Source: CAVXHV01 sp963761445 (lineage in GTDB: Bacteria > Planctomycetota > Planctomycetia > Isosphaerales > Isosphaeraceae). Taken from it: a DNA stretch of 64,000 bases. The translations under genes and the position numbers were made by a program. Position 1 is the first letter of the stretch. Each line of letters begins with the position of its first letter. The notes beneath the pieces were generated by a model that saw nothing but the letters and a program-made list of their open reading frames with translations, did no database searches and was not told where the DNA came from. The stretch covers positions 2,542,001 to 2,606,000 of the forward strand of contig CAVXHV010000004.1 of NCBI GenBank assembly GCA_963761445.1, read 5' to 3'. Below are positions 47,821 to 56,180 of the stretch, piece after piece.

Positions 47821-48092
47821 TCCGATCGACCCGCCGCGCACAAGCGGAAGCCACCCGCCCACCTTCCCCCCCTTTGCAACGCGGGGTGGCGACGGCATAA
47901 CCAAACGCAGTATGAACTCCTTACCGTTTCCCTAGAAATCGAACATCTATTTCATAAATTCACTTGCATTTCCACATGCATTTTAGGATCATTGACGAGA
48001 GAAGACCCGCACGGATCGCAGCCCAACCCGTCGGCCGTAATTCAAGGGGCTGAGCTGACGCAGAACATCGCGACGGCAAAAGGGAGCCCAGC
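47821..48092. other. Intergenic region
   Basis: Contains a CCCCCCCTTTGC...GCGGGGTGGCG sequence related to the hairpin at 25643 and an AT-richer part at 47930-47990 that may be the promoter of the next gene. Confidence 0.4.
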
Positions 48093-48317
48093 ATGGAACG
48101 CCTTCACACCTCATTGCCCAGAGTCGAGCATATCCCGTTCCGCGGTATCGGATCGGCGAGGACCTTCGAGCAGGACACCGGCCCGAACGGGTGGTCCGGC
48201 CGGTTCTGGCTCCCCGCCGGTGACTCGGTAGAGCCCGCTCACATGTACTGCCTGATCCGCGCCGACGGCCAGCTCGGAGAAATGACGGTGGATCGCTTCT
48301 CGCCGGCCGGCGTGTGA
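48093..48317 (+). CDS. Small hypothetical protein (74 aa)
   Basis: ATG 48093 lies behind AGGGAG. Sequence includes 'SARTFEQDTGPNGWSGRFWL' and 'MYCLIRADGQLGEMTVDRF', a compact soluble protein. No family recognised. It converges with the PAQR gene. Confidence 0.6.
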   Translation: MERLHTSLPRVEHIPFRGIGSARTFEQDTGPNGWSGRFWLPAGDSVEPAHMYCLIRADGQLGEMTVDRFSPAGV

Positions 48318-48341
48318 CCCGCTGCCGCTCTGGCGGCCGTT

Positions 48342-49001
48342 TCAAGCCGCCGGCGCAAACGGCCCCACGATCTTGAAAATAAACCGGTAGTGCGCCAGGC
48401 TCCCCGCCAGAACGAAGAAATGAAAAATCTCGTGAGCGCCCACGATCCCCGGTAAGATGACCGGCCAGTGCAGCAAGTTGAGCACCGCCCCGACGCTGTA
48501 AGACACGCCGCCCACGACGATCGGCAGCAACGCCCGATGCGACACGGCCTGCGCGATCTCGAAATAACACGCAACTGCCCCCCACCCCATTCCCAGGTAA
48601 AGGCACGTCGCCAGTCCCGGCGAGAAGTGGTGGCCGGCCGCGATCACAATCGTCGCCGCCGCCGCCACGCTCCACACCGCCCCCAGCGTCCACCACCGCC
48701 AGCGGCCCCGCAGCAGACAAAATGCCATGGGCGTATAACTGCCCGCGATCAGGGCAAATATACCGACGCCGTCCAGGCGGGCAAACGCCGCGATCCCTGC
48801 CGCTGGCAGCCGCACGCCGTGGTAAAGCGTGCTCGCCAGATAACAGAAGGCCAAGGTCAACCCGTAGACCACGACGGTCAACCGCTTGGTCGGCTCCCCC
48901 GCACTCCGCCGCCAGAGCAGATATGTTCCCGGCACGGCCAGCAAGAGCCCGGCGCAGTGACTCCACGCGCTGACAGGCTCACGAAAGTCAAGAAAACCCA
49001 T
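48342..49001 (-). CDS. PAQR/hemolysin III-family membrane protein
   Basis: 219 residues and seven predicted membrane segments. Family motifs: 'REPVSAWSHCAGLLLAVPG' start, 'ASTLYHG', 'DGVGIFALIAGSYTPMAF', and the C-terminal 'HEIFHFFVLAG'. The Ser-His, Asp and HxxxH residues form the zinc site of this family, which includes YqfA/TrhA linked to membrane fluidity control. Starts 2 bases after the CsbD gene stop, so the two are co-transcribed. Confidence 0.92.
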   Translation of the reverse strand: MGFLDFREPVSAWSHCAGLLLAVPGTYLLWRRSAGEPTKRLTVVVYGLTLAFCYLASTLYHGVRLPAAGIAAFARLDGVGIFALIAGSYTPMAFCLLRGRWRWWTLGAVWSVAAAATIVIAAGHHFSPGLATCLYLGMGWGAVACYFEIAQAVSHRALLPIVVGGVSYSVGAVLNLLHWPVILPGIVGAHEIFHFFVLAGSLAHYRFIFKIVGPFAPAA

Positions 49002-49003
49002 AG

Positions 49004-49207
49004 CTAAGTTTTATTGTTATGTGAGAACTCAGCAATTTCACTTTCCGCCTGTTCTCTCCCGTAGCCGTATTTCTTCTGGAGCAGTACGGCGAGCTGGTCG
49101 CTCCCTCCGCCGAAGGTCGTCAGGTCGGCGTCCGTCAGCTTGTCCCAGTTCTTCTTGACCATCGCCGTGAATTGTTGCCAGTCGCCGGCGAGCTGATACC
49201 ACGTCAT
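49004..49207 (-). CDS. CsbD-like stress protein
   Basis: 67 residues from ATG 49207, preceded by GGGAGG. 'YQLAGDWQQFTAMVKKNWDK' followed by 'LTDADLTTFGGGSDQLAVLL' is the CsbD fold (general stress protein of unknown activity). First gene of the csbD-PAQR pair. Confidence 0.85.
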   Translation of the reverse strand: MTWYQLAGDWQQFTAMVKKNWDKLTDADLTTFGGGSDQLAVLLQKKYGYGREQAESEIAEFSHNNKT

Positions 49208-49335
49208 GAGCCAGCCTCCCAGAAGAGTATTCTCCCTGACCCGATCGATCGCCCCACCAAGCCAGTGGAACGCACCACGGCCAGCAGGCCCAATGGCTCT
49301 CTTCGAGCATGAACGCACGCTAGATGGTACCACGC

Positions 49336-49749
49336 TCACGAATGATCAACAGGCCCATTCCAGGTTTCTGCTGGTATGCCAGTGGCGAGTAGGAACACCT
49401 GCACCATCGTCCCGGTCGTGAATACCTGCACGACCGTGCCGGTCTTCGTCTCGATTTCCGCCTTGGCTTCTCGTACCTCGACGCCGGTGATGCGCTTGAT
49501 TTCATTCCGCAGCCAATCGGCCGAGTCGTCGAACAACTGCCGGTGAAACTCCTGCACCTGGGACGCCCCTTCCAGCGTCTGGGCCAATGCCCTCTCGGCC
49601 GGCGACAAGGCGCCATGCACCGTGATGACCAGCGTCCCTTCGCCCAGGACCACCGTGACGGATTTCGGCACGTGGCCCGTTCGCCGTTCCTCGAAAGCCG
49701 CCGCTGCTAGGGCGACCTCTTGCCCCATGGTCTGATCGGGCTTCTCCAC
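49336..49749 (-). CDS. DUF2294-domain protein behind leader element 2
   Basis: 137 residues from GTG 49749 (GGGGAGG 6 nt upstream; an ATG at 49728 is possible). Pattern 'FEERRTGHVPKSVTVVLGEG', 'LSPAERALAQT', 'QEFHRQLFDD', 'EIKRITGVEV' and 'TTGTMVQVFLL' is the DUF2294 fold, proposed to act in Na+/stress-related processes but uncharacterised. Leader element 2 ends 45 bases before the start. Confidence 0.82.
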   Translation of the reverse strand: MEKPDQTMGQEVALAAAAFEERRTGHVPKSVTVVLGEGTLVITVHGALSPAERALAQTLEGASQVQEFHRQLFDDSADWLRNEIKRITGVEVREAKAEIETKTGTVVQVFTTGTMVQVFLLATGIPAETWNGPVDHS

Positions 49750-49793
49750 TGGCTGCCTCCCCGCACACGCGTCCGCTCGTGTCGCCGCATTCC

Positions 49794-49905
49794 AAAAAAA
49801 ACCGGCGTGGTGGAACACCCCGAGGGTATTCGACCACGCCGGCTTACTCGTCAACGGGCCCCCCGACACAGCCGGGTTGCCCTTAATCTAGTCGTCCGAC
49901 GACAC
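49794..49905 (-). ncRNA. Leader element 2 (structured RNA with intrinsic terminator)
   Basis: Order: GTCGTCGGACGAC hairpin, TAGA, AAGGGC, CCCGGCTGTGTCGGG hairpin, GTTGACGAGTAAGCCGG, long terminator hairpin (CCGGCGTGGT with ACCACGCCGG) and eight U. Followed by DUF2294. Confidence 0.8.
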
Positions 49906-49960
49906 CCGCTCAGATTATTTCGGAGCCGAGGCCCAGTTCACACGAGTCCAAGCTCACTCT

Positions 49961-49991
49961 ATCATTGTGTCGAGCACAAAGGAAATAGCAA
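49961..49991 (-). promoter_or_regulatory. Promoter of leader element 2
   Basis: TTGCTA at 49991-49986 and AATGAT at 49966-49961, a 19-base spacer; the least regular of the six. Confidence 0.5.
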
Positions 49992-50122
49992 GAGAATTGT
50001 CATTCTTTTCGGTATGATAATTTCTCAAGTGCTTGAAGGACGGACGATCCGGAGTCGGTCGTCTTCGGGCACACCTAGCGCGTGTGGCTGCCGGTTCGAG
50101 CGCGGGCCCCCTCGAGGTCAAC

Positions 50123-50512
50123 ATGAAATCTCAGGGCGAGATCGAAGCCGCCATCTGCGAAGGGATCACGCGCTTCGAGCAGGAATACATGGGCCGCGGG
50201 CCCAAAGATATTCGCGCCCATTTGATCGATGATCTCGTCCTGGTCCGCCTCGAGGGCGTCCTGACCGCGGCCGAACAGCATCTGGTCAAATCCCTGCCGG
50301 CCGAAAAGGGCAGAGACCTGCTCAAGCAAGTCCGCACCCATCTGCACGAGACAGCCCGGCCGCTCCTCGAGGCAATGATCAACGATGTCACCCGCGTGCC
50401 GATAGTGAGTCTGCACCACGACATCAGCACGATAACCGGTGAAGAAGTCTTGATCTTCACTCTCGCCAAGCCGCCCCCGGTTCGTGAAACCAGGAAAAAG
50501 CCGAGCTCTTGA
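50123..50512 (+). CDS. DUF2294-domain protein
   Basis: 129 residues from ATG 50123 (CGAGGT upstream). Starts 'MKSQGEIEAAICEGITRFEQ' and contains 'GRGPKDIRAHLIDDLVLVRL', 'GRDLLKQVRTHLHETAR' and 'VSLHHDISTITGEEVLIFTL', the full DUF2294 domain. About 70 percent similar to the gene at 56181. Divergent from the leader-2 DUF2294 gene and convergent with the desaturase fragment. No leader element. Confidence 0.88.
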   Translation: MKSQGEIEAAICEGITRFEQEYMGRGPKDIRAHLIDDLVLVRLEGVLTAAEQHLVKSLPAEKGRDLLKQVRTHLHETARPLLEAMINDVTRVPIVSLHHDISTITGEEVLIFTLAKPPPVRETRKKPSS

Positions 50513-50513
50513 G

Positions 50514-51041
50514 TCACGGTCGCCCGGAATTCACCTGGGAATTCTTTCGCCAAACGAAAATGCCCGCGCGGTGGATCCGCAACACCTCGATGTACAGATC
50601 GGGAGCCCACTTCATGTAGTACGCCGGCGTGTGGCACGAGTCGGCTTCGGGCGTCATCCACCAGAGCATATGGGCCCAGGCAAACCCCCGGTTCGGGCTG
50701 TGTACGTCATGGTCGCCGTCTGAGTGGGCATGGTGATTCCGGTGATCGGCCATCCAGCCGATCGCACCACCCTCGGACGCACAACAGCCGATCATGGTCA
50801 AAACGTACTCGAGCCACCGAGGCCGCACCGCGAAGCTGCGGTGAGTCAGCAGACGGTGGTAAGTCAAACAGATACCGACGCCGCCGGTCAGCCAGTGCAG
50901 CACCACGCAGACGCCAAGCGCGGTCCATGAGAAGTACCCAGGCACAAACGCCAGCAGAGCCCCGAGATGCAGCCCCCCGATCCAGATCAAGAAGGGCCAG
51001 GCGATCGCTGAGGCCAAACGCCTGCTTTTCGTCGCTGTCAT
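50514..51041 (-). pseudogene. Truncated fatty acid desaturase behind leader element 3
   Basis: ATG 51041 has GAGGAGG upstream. Membrane helices and the first two histidine boxes are present ('TYHRLLTHRSF', His 62 and 67; 'DHRNHHAHSD', His 100, 103 and 104), typical of delta-9 acyl-lipid desaturases. After about 155 residues the homology stops ('RAGIFVWRKNSQVN') and the third His box (HNxHH) is missing; the adjacent DNA is the convergent DUF2294 gene. A full enzyme would have about 300 residues, so it is probably inactive. Confidence 0.82.
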
Positions 51042-51139
51042 GAGAAGTATCCTCCTCTGAGCTCGGCAATATGCGGCCGGCTCTCTTCATCAAGTCGATA
51101 TTTCGTGCAGGCAACCATTCGATGGCACCACAAGAAAAC

Positions 51140-51250
51140 AAAAAAAGCCGCCGCGGCAGAACACCCTCGGGTATTCGACCACGCCGGCTTACTCGTCAAC
51201 GGGCGCCCCGAAAGCTCCGGGTTGCCCTTCGTCTAGTCGTCCGACGACTT
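51140..51250 (-). ncRNA. Leader element 3 (structured RNA with intrinsic terminator)
   Basis: GTCGTCGGACGAC hairpin, TAGA, AAGGGC, CCCGGAGCTTTCGGG hairpin, GTTGACGAGTAAGCCGG, terminator hairpin and seven U. The desaturase start lies 99 bases downstream. Confidence 0.8.
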
Positions 51251-51312
51251 TTGTTATCTAGTTTTGCTTTGATTCAGAAGTAAGAAAAACTGCACCTCTG
51301 TATGCAAGATTC

Positions 51313-51341
51313 ATCATACCTCGCAGGGGCCGAGTTAGCAA
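51313..51341 (-). promoter_or_regulatory. Promoter of leader element 3
   Basis: TTGCTA at 51341-51336, 17-base spacer, TATGAT at 51318-51313. Confidence 0.7.
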
Positions 51342-51489
51342 GTGAATTGTTTGCGCTCTCGTATGATTTTCCGCGGATGGCAAGCTGCCTGAAGCTGCTC
51401 GCTCCGCCGCACTTGCACAAAACTTTTCCAAATTACTGGCATCGTATTTGCGACGACATGCTCGGTCGTCAAACCGAATTGGAGTACCT

Positions 51490-51741
51490 ATGTCGTCCCG
51501 CACTCACTGTCAACAATGCGGTAGAAGGTTGCGGGATGCCATCTTTTGCCCGCGGTGTGGGCAATTCCTGTGTTCCGGGCCCTGCCTGGACGAACACGTG
51601 GAAAAACACCTGTGCATCACCGCGACGGCGCAGCATCCGGTTGAGACGATCGCTCTTGATGCGCCTCTCCAGATCCTGCATGGAATTACGTTTGGAACAC
51701 GTTCGGTGGCCGGGCGAATAGGTCCGAGCACCTCAAGTTGA
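51490..51741 (+). CDS. Small zinc-ribbon protein
   Basis: 83 residues from ATG 51490 with GGAG 6-7 nt upstream. Cys pattern 'CQQCGRRLRDAIFCPRCGQF' (CxxC...CxxC) followed by 'CSGPCLDEHVEKHLC' could bind two zinc ions. No catalytic domain. Its 3' end overlaps the convergent hybrid kinase gene by 9 bases. Likely an adaptor or RNA/protein-binding protein, unproven. Confidence 0.72.
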   Translation: MSSRTHCQQCGRRLRDAIFCPRCGQFLCSGPCLDEHVEKHLCITATAQHPVETIALDAPLQILHGITFGTRSVAGRIGPSTSS

Positions 51742-53094
51742 CCTGGAGGCCAGGGAAGTCGCGCGACCCAAGAGCGCCTGCAAGGCCTCCAGGTCCATCG
51801 GCTTGACCATGTGGGCGTTGAAGCCCGCCTCCTCCGAGCGCACTTTGTCGTCTTGCCGGCCATATCCCGTCGTGGCCACCAGCAATGCGTCGCCCAGCCC
51901 GAGATCCTCACGCAGGCGACGGGCCACTTCCAGACCGCTCATGCCCGGCATGCTCACGTCGCACAAAACCACGTCGGGTGGTTGCAGCCGGGCCAACTCC
52001 AGAGCAGTTGACCCATCGTAGGCTGTCCGGACCTCATGGCCGGTTATTCTGAGCAGCGTCGCCATGATGTCGGCCGAATCTTTGTTATCGTCGATGATCA
52101 GGATGCGTCGCGCGGGACCCGCAGGCGTAACCACGCGCACGTTCCCCGCGCCCGGTGGCGGAGGCGCCCTCAATAACAGCGGCAAGCGTACGACGAACTC
52201 GCTCCCGTGGCCAAGCCCCGCGCTCGTGGCTTGTACGCGTCCGCCGTGCAGATCGATCAGGTGCCGCACCAGGCTCAGGCCGATTCCCAGGCCACCCTCC
52301 GAGCGGTTCTCACAGCCCGGCACCTGGGTATACAGCTCGAAGACCAGGGGCAGCATGGCCGGCGCAATGCCGGCCCCCGTGTCGCGCACCCGCAGGATCG
52401 CTTCGTCGCCGTGGGCCTCCACGGCCAGCTCGATCCGCCCGCCCGCCTCCGTGTACTTGGCGCTGTTCGCCAGCAAGTTCGACACGACCTGGGACAACCG
52501 GCTCAGGTCTCCTTCCACAAGGACCGACTGCTCGGGGAACGAGACATTCAGGTCGTGTTTCTTCGAGTCGATGAGAAAACGGCTGGTCTCGAGGGCTCTT
52601 TCCACCACGTCTTTGAGGTCCACTCGCTCACTCTGGAGCTGGATCTTGCCGTGCTTGACGCGGGCAACGTCGAGCAAGTCGTCCACCAGCCGTGTCATGT
52701 TCACGACCTGACGCTCGATGACGCTTGTGGCCGCACGATGCTCGGGATCGCCCGGGCCCGTGAGGCAGGCAATCTGCACCGCATCGTGGATCGCGGCGAG
52801 CGGACCCCGCAGCTCGTGGCCCACCACGGCGAGGAATTCATCCGTGCGCTGCTCGGTCTCCCGGAGCTGCCGGCAGAGACCGTCGATCTCGAGCTGCCGC
52901 CGCTCGTTCATCTCCAGCCCCGAGTGATCGGGCAACCGGGTCAGTGCGCCCACGCCGTCTTCGCGCGATGGCTCCGCAAACAAATGGACGGCTTGGAGAG
53001 CCGTCGAAGGTTCGATACCGGACGGCGCCGGCACGGGCTCGACACGCGTTGGAGTCGGGCTCGGTCGCGGACCGAGTTGTTCACCCGGGGCCAC
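51733..53094 (-). CDS. Hybrid sensor histidine kinase with receiver domain, behind leader element 4
   Basis: 453 residues from GTG 53094 (GGAGGGA 4 nt upstream). A short Pro-rich N-terminus, HisKA with 'FLAVVGHELRGPLAAIHDAV' (phospho-acceptor His), HATPase_c ('NLLANSAKYTEAGG', 'DTGAGIAP', 'GGLGIGLSLVRHL'), and a C-terminal receiver ('ILIIDDNKDSADIM', Asp in 'VVLCDVSMPGMSG', 'HMVKPMD'). No sensory or membrane domain, so it may respond to a partner. Leader element 4 ends 51 bases upstream. Confidence 0.92.
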   Translation of the reverse strand: MAPGEQLGPRPSPTPTRVEPVPAPSGIEPSTALQAVHLFAEPSREDGVGALTRLPDHSGLEMNERRQLEIDGLCRQLRETEQRTDEFLAVVGHELRGPLAAIHDAVQIACLTGPGDPEHRAATSVIERQVVNMTRLVDDLLDVARVKHGKIQLQSERVDLKDVVERALETSRFLIDSKKHDLNVSFPEQSVLVEGDLSRLSQVVSNLLANSAKYTEAGGRIELAVEAHGDEAILRVRDTGAGIAPAMLPLVFELYTQVPGCENRSEGGLGIGLSLVRHLIDLHGGRVQATSAGLGHGSEFVVRLPLLLRAPPPPGAGNVRVVTPAGPARRILIIDDNKDSADIMATLLRITGHEVRTAYDGSTALELARLQPPDVVLCDVSMPGMSGLEVARRLREDLGLGDALLVATTGYGRQDDKVRSEEAGFNAHMVKPMDLEALQALLGRATSLASRST

Positions 53095-53144
53095 AGCTCC
53101 CTCCGTTCCTCTCTGAGAAAACCAACACGCTCGTCGCCGCCAAC

Positions 53145-53255
53145 AAAAAAACCGACGTGGCGGAACACCCGTGAGTATTCCTCCACGTCGGCTTACTCTT
53201 CAACGAGCCCCCCGGACCAGGCCGGGTTGCCCTTTATCTAGTCGTCCGACGACGT
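53145..53255 (-). ncRNA. Leader element 4 (structured RNA with intrinsic terminator)
   Basis: GTCGTCGGACGAC hairpin, TAGA, AAGGGC, CCCGGCCTGGTCCGGG hairpin, GTTGAAGAGTAAGCCG, terminator hairpin and seven U. The terminator stem reads CCGACGTGG/CCACGTCGG instead of CCGGCGTGG/CCACGCCGG, a compensatory pair change. Confidence 0.8.
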
Positions 53256-53314
53256 CCATTCACGTTTTACTGGGACTCGCCCGCTCGCTCACGCAGGCCA
53301 TCCACTGAATTTCC

Positions 53315-53342
53315 ATTATCCCGATCGCAACGTAAATAGCAA
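53315..53342 (-). promoter_or_regulatory. Promoter of leader element 4
   Basis: TTGCTA at 53342-53337, 16-base spacer, GATAAT at 53320-53315. Confidence 0.65.
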
Positions 53343-53360
53343 GGGCATTTTCGTTATTTC

Positions 53361-53960
53361 TCACATGAAAATATGTAGTTTTATCAGCCTCGTGCGGAAC
53401 CCTCTCGGTCCGCTTGCGGTCAGTGACGTCTTCCACTGCAAGAAGAATCGACTCACATCGGCCATCGGGCGAATAGCAGCGGGCGTTGAGCAGCATCGTC
53501 TTGGGGCCGATGTGGCTGAATGTGAAAGGCTCAAGATCCCGGTCTCACGGTCTTGCGCACGGTGCGCCGGCGGAGACACCGTCGAAACGGACGGCTTGGT
53601 CTCACTCCGGCCTGAGGACCGGTGCGCTGAGGCTGGTCGACCATTCTCGGGTGCTTTTTCACACAGCCCTTCGACCTTCTGGCACGCGGCCGCAGTGCCG
53701 TCGATCAAGCCTTGGGCCGCGGCGTTGTTCGCGGGGACGGAACGAGCCAGCAAAACCGTGGGAAAGACCACCCCGTACGCGGTCGCGTAGCAGGTGGTGT
53801 AAACCAATCGGCTGACGAAGCGCCCGGTCGCCGGCCATTTCCGGGCCGCCGCCGCGCGCGCGTCCGCTGCCCCACGCCGGGCGGCTTGCATGGCGAGTTT
53901 CACAGTTCTGGTCGTCGCGTCGATCGGGTCGTGGTTCGAGATCGCTTGGGATTGGGACAT
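53361..53960 (-). CDS. Hypothetical protein with hydrophobic middle, behind leader element 5; C-terminus fused to a PAS remnant
   Basis: ATG 53960 follows GAGG. Residues 1-110 look like a real small protein ('TTRTVKLAMQAARRGAADAR', one hydrophobic segment 'VYTTCYATAYGVVFPTVLLA', then a helical 'GLIDGTAAACQKVEGLCEKA'). From about residue 135 the DNA is the end of a PAS/PAC domain read in the wrong frame: the other frame (53260-53496) gives 'MLLNARCYSPDGRCESILLA' and 'VEDVTDRKR', as in the kinase at 56586. So the ORF is probably chimeric and the original C-terminus lost. Function unknown. Confidence 0.6.
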   Translation of the reverse strand: MSQSQAISNHDPIDATTRTVKLAMQAARRGAADARAAAARKWPATGRFVSRLVYTTCYATAYGVVFPTVLLARSVPANNAAAQGLIDGTAAACQKVEGLCEKAPENGRPASAHRSSGRSETKPSVSTVSPPAHRAQDRETGILSLSHSATSAPRRCCSTPAAIRPMADVSRFFLQWKTSLTASGPRGFRTRLIKLHIFM

Positions 53961-54028
53961 GGCTGTTGGCCTCGTTGAAACAATGTCAAACGCGTGCGCT
54001 GGCGGCTACATGCCGAGCGAGATCGTTG

Positions 54029-54140
54029 AAAAAAAAGCCGGCGTGGTCGAAAACCCTCAGGTCTGCGACCACGCCGGCTTACCCGTCGACAGGCTACCCG
54101 AAATATCCGGGCCGCCCTTCGTCTAGTCTTCCGACAAATC
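54029..54140 (-). ncRNA. Leader element 5 (structured RNA with intrinsic terminator)
   Basis: GTCGGAAGAC hairpin, TAGA, GAAGGGCGG, CCCGGATATTTCGGG hairpin, GTCGACGGGTAAGCCGG, terminator hairpin and eight U. Shares the upstream string GATTTGATTTGTCGGA with element 6. The next gene starts 69 bases downstream. Confidence 0.8.
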
Positions 54141-54206
54141 AAATCAGTTCCGGGAGCCGACAAACGGTTATCTTATGTCGATGTCGACTCCTGTCAAACA
54201 TCCGCC

Positions 54207-54236
54207 ATGATATGCGCAGCGGCGAGAGAAAAGCAA
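54207..54236 (-). promoter_or_regulatory. Promoter of leader element 5
   Basis: TTGCTT at 54236-54231, 18-base spacer, TATCAT at 54212-54207. Confidence 0.6.
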
Positions 54237-54356
54237 GTCTATTCGCTCTGCACCAAGACAGCGCGTCCCTGAGCTCTTGGGCAAGGACAGCCCGGCTCGA
54301 CAGGAAGAAATGCCTGTGCACTGAGGGCTCGAGGGCCCGTCGGCAGGCTCCTGGCG

Positions 54357-55071
54357 TCAGCCGAGCAAGCGGTCCAGCTCGTTTGCGACCATTCCGTAGC
54401 ATTCGCATGAAGCGGCTTCCATCCCCTTTCGGTCCAGGACGGTCACGCTGCCCCGGTGGTACCTGATTAGCCCGGCCGCCTGGAGGCTGCCCGCCGCCGC
54501 GGTTACGGTGGGGCGGCGCACGCCGAGCATCTGGGCCAGGAACTCATGCGTGAGCGGGAACTCGTCGATCCCCACCCGGTCGTGGCTCATCAGCAGCCAG
54601 CGGCACAGGCGTTTCTTGACGGAGTGCCGGTGGTTGCAGACGGTGGACTGCGAAATCTGGTTGATCATCGCCTGGGTGCTCCGCTGGACCAAGCTGTACA
54701 ACGCCGCCGCGCCGCAGCATCTCCTCCTGAAAGACTTTGGTTTCCATCCGGAGCGCATCGCCTGCAACCTGCGAAATCGCTCTGGTCATGCTGCTCTGGC
54801 ACCCGAGGAAGACAGGGGTGCCGACCATGCCCTCGTTGCCGATGATGCCCACTTCGAGCGAGAAGCCGCTGTCCATGATGATCACCAGGGAAACCACCGC
54901 GCCGAGCGGGAAATAGACGTGCGGAATCGGGCCGTTCGGTTCGTAGAGAATCTCCCTCAAGGGTAAGGACACCTTCTCCAAATGGGGATGCAGGCGGTCG
55001 TATTCCTTCCTCGGCAAAGCAGCCAACAGCCGGTTCTCGCCGAGAACGTGGACTCTCCGAAACTTAGCCAT
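54357..55071 (-). CDS. Crp/Fnr-family transcription regulator A, one frameshift
   Basis: Start ATG 55071 behind GGGGAGG. Cyclic-nucleotide-binding-like domain ('YEPNGPIPHVYFPLGAVVSL', 'GIIGNEGMVG') and C-terminal winged helix ('FPLTHEFLAQMLGVRRPTVT', 'GLIRYHRGSVTVLDR'). A +1 shift in the GC-run near 54700 is needed to join them. About 238 residues. No Fe-S cysteines at the N-terminus, so not a classical FNR; the ligand is unknown. Divergent from regulator B with paired palindromes between them. Confidence 0.88.
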
Positions 55072-55198
55072 TCTGCGCCTCCCCGCTGCGGTCGGGGCCG
55101 AGGGGTTCGCTGCACCCGGACTCGGCCCTTTCGCTTCTCGCTCCATTATCGCAAGAAAAATTCTTGCCGTCTTGTCGGAAACCGTACAGACGATGAGT

Positions 55199-55240
55199 GT
55201 CTGCCAGCAGACAAAAGGATAGGATGGTCTGCTGGCAGAC
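55199..55240. promoter_or_regulatory. Paired palindromic operators between two divergent Crp/Fnr regulators
   Basis: GTCTGCCAGCAGAC (55199-55212) and GTCTGCTGGCAGAC (55227-55240) are both near-perfect dyads and together form a perfect 14-bp inverted repeat with 14 bases between. Size and symmetry fit Crp/Fnr dimers binding on one helix face 28 bases apart. Likely autoregulatory sites. Confidence 0.75.
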
Positions 55241-55327
55241 AGACCAGGAAGGTCGATCTGTGCCGCCGCTATACGCCTTGCCTTCGTCCTACGGACGCTG
55301 GCGGGGGAGCAGGGAGGGTGGGGAGCC

Positions 55328-56042
55328 ATGTCCGAGACCAAACCGCTCGCTGTGCCGCCGGGCAACCGGCTCCTGAGCCGGTTGCCCGCGGACGACTACC
55401 ACGCGCCTTCTCCCCCGCCTACAACTCGTCCCGCTGGCGTTGAAGCACGTCCTCTACGAAGCCCGATCGTCCATCGACTACGCCTACTTCCCGAACCGTG
55501 GTGTCGTCTCTGCTCTGACCGTGATGGAGGACGGCAGGGCCATCGAGGTAGCGACGATCGGGGACGATGGCATGGTCGGCCTCCCACTCCTCGTCGGGGC
55601 CAAGATAACGGCCAATCGGGTGATCGTGCAGGTTCCAGGCGACGCCCTGCGGATGCCGGAAGCAGCGCTGCGGGAAGAGGTGAGCCGGGAAAGCGCCTTG
55701 CGCCGGTTGCTGATCCTCTACCACACCGCCTTTCTTGCCGAGGTTTCGCAGGCCGTGGCTTGCAATGGCCTGCACTCGGTTCACCAGCGCTGTTGCCGAT
55801 GGCTGTTGATGACCCAGGACCGGGCGCACTCGGATGTCTTCCCGATGACGCACGAGTTCCTGGCCGAGATGCTCGGCGTGCGGCGTTCTACTGTCTCCGA
55901 GGTTCTCGAACCCTTCCAGCAGAAAGGATTGATCCGTTACAGCCGGGGCAAACTCACTGTCCTCGATCGGGATGGCTTGATGGCCGGCTCTTGCGAGTGC
56001 TACCGGAGCATCACCGATGAATTCGCACGATTGTTCGGTTGA
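55328..56042 (+). CDS. Crp/Fnr-family transcription regulator B, one frameshift
   Basis: ATG 55328 with GGGGAG upstream. Starts 'MSETKPLAVPPGNRLLSRLP'; a single extra G near 55408 (CCACGCGCC for CCACCGCC-type) must be removed to read on through 'RLLPRLQLVPLALKHVLYEA'. Sensor domain ('YAYFPNRGVVSALTVM', 'TIGDDGMVGLP') and winged helix ('FPMTHEFLAEMLGVRRSTVS', 'GLIRYSRGKLTVLDR'). About 60 percent similar to regulator A, so a divergent duplicate pair. Confidence 0.88.
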
Positions 56043-56180
56043 ACACGAAAGGAAGGCTCACGACGGACGAAGCAAAAAGCCAGCCCTGTCTGTCGGAGAG
56101 CGTACGGACGACTTTGAAAACAGGTCGTAAAAAGACATAACACGATAAGCTGGTGGACCGAACGAGGATTTGGCGTTCCT

